The position numbers and the translations under genes are program-made. This document shows, piece after piece, positions 14,165 through 15,598 of a stretch of 15,598 nucleotides of DNA; position 1 is the stretch's first letter, and each line of letters starts with the position of its first letter. Source of the DNA: Lachnospiraceae bacterium (GTDB lineage Bacteria; Bacillota_A; Clostridia; Lachnospirales; Lachnospiraceae); NCBI GenBank assembly GCA_009774465.1, contig VSNT01000095.1:1-15598 (forward strand), written 5' to 3'. The notes under the pieces were generated by a model that was given only the letters and a program-made list of their open reading frames with translations, was not told the DNA's origin and did no database searches.

Positions 14165-15226
14165 TTATTCAAGTTCTTTTTCAATAAAAATATTGTTAAC
14201 CTTAATCAAATCAATGATGCTTTCATTATTTACATCTTTTCCGTTTTTATCCTTAATAATCTGAACTACCGGCCTGTTTGGAAATTCTTTATTTTGTCTG
14301 ATTACTTTTCCAATAGAATTATCACTTAATATTACTTGGCTTCCTGCAGGATATACTGCTGTAAATTCCAAAAACACATTGATTATCTCCTGATTAAATT
14401 TTGATGCTTTAAAGGTTTTTAAATATTCAACAGCTTCATATACTTTATATCTTTTACATCCTATTCCACATATCATTTCATCAAATGTATCACAGATACT
14501 TACGAGCTGTGCTTCATATGGTATTTCTTTTGCCTTTAACGGATATCCGCTTCCATCTGATCTTTCGTGATGATACAGAATAATATCTTTACTGATATCT
14601 GATATCCATTTTTCATCTTTAAGCGCAGTGTATCCATAAATAGGATGCTTCATATATTCTGCAAGCTCTATTTTTGATAAACTCGATATATCCTGATCTG
14701 CATATTCGATTGTCAAATATCTTAACCCCAGATCATGGAGCAGACATCCTACACCAATATCGTGTACCTTTTCTTTTGAAAGATTTAATTTAAGTGCAGT
14801 AAGTGTTGCCAAAGAACAAGTACTTATAGAATGTTCATAAATATCAGAACTTCTTTCTTTAATATCATAAATCTTTTCTACCACTTCTTCTTCCTGCAGA
14901 ATATTTGTAATTATTTTATCTGCTGTCTGACTCAACTCCATTAATTCATCATTGCGACTATAGGTATGTTTTTCTAAAATACTTCTTACCCTGTCTCTGA
15001 AGAAATCTTCCACATCAGATTTAAGCAAAACTACTTCTTGAGTATGAACCAAACCTTCTTCATTATCCTTAATATATACTTCTGTTATTCCAAGATTTTT
15101 TATTTTTTGAATATACTCAGGACGTAAAACAGTTTCTTCAGATAATAAAATTCGTAATTCAGAGGTCAATATTGCTCTGGCTAAAACTTCATTCCCTTTT
15201 AAATCACTTACCTTAATTAATTTCAT
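14165..15226 (-). CDS. HD-GYP-domain protein, probable cyclic-di-GMP phosphodiesterase
   Basis: 353 aa. The N-terminal ~60 residues (MKLIKVSDLKGNEVLARAILTSELRILLSEETVLRPEYIQKI...GITEVYI) match the usual lead-in of clostridial HD-GYP proteins. The HD-GYP domain spans ~125-290: H132, H164-D165, H194, HHERSDGSGYP (H219, H220, G227-Y228-P229), D246. The metal residues are present, but the HDxGK lysine is Leu (HDLGLRY). A C-terminal beta domain (~293-350, GSQVILSDNSIGKVIR..PVVQII) is also typical. No membrane segment or receiver domain is present, so it is cytoplasmic and not linked directly to a regulator. If active, it would lower cyclic-di-GMP. It starts 20 bases after the DUF4446 stop, with GAGGTGA as ribosome binding site, so it is co-transcribed. 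Confidence 0.92.
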   Translation of the reverse strand: MKLIKVSDLKGNEVLARAILTSELRILLSEETVLRPEYIQKIKNLGITEVYIKDNEEGLVHTQEVVLLKSDVEDFFRDRVRSILEKHTYSRNDELMELSQTADKIITNILQEEEVVEKIYDIKERSSDIYEHSISTCSLATLTALKLNLSKEKVHDIGVGCLLHDLGLRYLTIEYADQDISSLSKIELAEYMKHPIYGYTALKDEKWISDISKDIILYHHERSDGSGYPLKAKEIPYEAQLVSICDTFDEMICGIGCKRYKVYEAVEYLKTFKASKFNQEIINVFLEFTAVYPAGSQVILSDNSIGKVIRQNKEFPNRPVVQIIKDKNGKDVNNESIIDLIKVNNIFIEKELE

Positions 15227-15246
15227 AACTTCACCTCAATAATTAT

Positions 15247-15498
15247 TTAACTATCCCCTATAGCTATATTAAGAGCTTTTTCTTCTTCCTCTCCTAATGA
15301 TATTTTACAACTTCCATTTTTTACTTCTTTTGTATAAGTATAACACCCTTCTACACTGTGAACTGAATTTAAAATAAATCCATTATTATTTTCATCTAAA
15401 AGTGCAATACTAAAACTAAGGTTTCCTCCCATTTGATTAAATGCATCATATTTTACAATACCAACTTTTTGAAAAGATGATTCAAATTTACTGTAAAG
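15247..15498 (-). CDS. DUF4446-family protein, 5' part missing at the contig end
   Basis: Only the C-terminal part is present, about 83 residues from LYSKFESSFQKVGIVKYDAFNQMGG to ALNIAIGDS. The pattern KVGIVKYDAFNQMGGNLSFSIALLDENNNGFILNSVHSVEGCYTYTKEV is that of DUF4446, whose full members have a membrane helix upstream. The function is unknown. An apparent GTG start at 15513 with codons Y-K-R-E comes from adapter sequence, so it is false: the real start lies beyond the contig. As I recall, DUF4446 sits beside parB and serS near the origin in many Clostridia. It precedes the HD-GYP gene by 20 bases and probably leads this operon. Confidence 0.82.
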   Translation of the reverse strand, partial: LYSKFESSFQKVGIVKYDAFNQMGGNLSFSIALLDENNNGFILNSVHSVEGCYTYTKEVKNGSCKISLGEEEEKALNIAIGDS

Positions 15499-15598
15499 CT
15501 CTCTCTTATACACATATCCGAGCCCACGAGACGCCCTCCGAGCGCGTATGCCGTCTTATGCTTGAAAAAAAAACTGCCGGGGGGGGGGGGGGGGGGGG
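15499..15598. other. Illumina Nextera (Tn5) adapter read-through with poly-A and poly-G tail; not genomic
   Basis: Positions 15499-15532 match the Nextera read-2 transposase adapter (core TCTTATACACAT, then CCGAGCCCACGAGAC) with two mismatches. An 8-base index-like GCCCTCCG (15533-15540) follows, then 15541-15564 match the P7 end (CGTATGCCGTCTT, TGCTTG) with three mismatches. Nine A and a run of 20 G (15579-15598) complete the pattern of a read that ran off its fragment on a two-colour instrument. The genome sequence therefore stops at about 15498. Confidence 0.97.

Noticed and set aside
15247..15513. Complete 88-aa gene with a GTG start at 15513
   Set aside because: The first five codons are adapter sequence. 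The real gene is a DUF4446 fragment cut off by the contig end.
15499..15520. Transposon (Tn5) mosaic end as a sign of a mobile element
   Set aside because: It is the in-vitro library mosaic end, as shown by the adapter, index and P7 sequences and poly-G that follow.

Overview
The window looks like a stretch of a low-GC Gram-positive (Clostridia, probably Lachnospiraceae) chromosome from a short-read draft assembly. The grounds are AT-rich codon use, strong AGGAGG-type ribosome binding sites, intrinsic terminators, many two-component systems, and families I know mainly from that group (DUF3881, DUF4446, and a long coiled-coil protein with a lysine-rich core). The species cannot be named from the sequence. 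The last 100 bases (15499-15598) are not genomic: they are a damaged Illumina Nextera/Tn5 adapter followed by poly-A and poly-G. The real contig ends inside a DUF4446 gene.

Layout. Positions 1-648: the first codons of an unknown minus-strand gene and a small minus-strand lipoprotein. Positions 718-3706: plus-strand metallo-hydrolase, OmpR-type response regulator and histidine kinase. An 11-bp tandem direct repeat of nearly the same sequence lies in front of both the regulator and the divergent lipoprotein, which suggests one regulon. Positions 3804-4733: a conserved charged protein of unknown function, then an intrinsic terminator that overlaps the 3' end of a convergent gene. Positions 4713-8770 (minus strand): an AGCS-family sodium:alanine/glycine symporter preceded by a promoter and a terminator-like leader hairpin, a large membrane-anchored surface protein, and an orphan LytTR response regulator. 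Positions 8950-11652 (plus strand): a second OmpR-type regulator and a large multi-TM sensor kinase. Positions 11671-11839: a bidirectional terminator, tRNA-Arg(CCT) and its promoter. Positions 11876-15498 (minus strand): an apparent operon DUF4446 - HD-GYP protein - serS - DUF3881.

How the parts relate. The left half is dominated by signal transduction: three response regulators and two kinases next to likely targets (lipoprotein, surface protein). The right half is housekeeping. DUF4446 beside serS is, as I recall, the arrangement found downstream of parA/parB near the replication origin in many Clostridia, so this block may be origin-proximal. I see no phage, insertion sequence, CRISPR array or defence system, and no gene-free stretch above 300 bases. 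I do not see a clearly novel multi-gene system. The best leads are the shared 11-bp repeats, the hairpin in the symporter leader, and the HD-GYP protein inserted in the serS operon.
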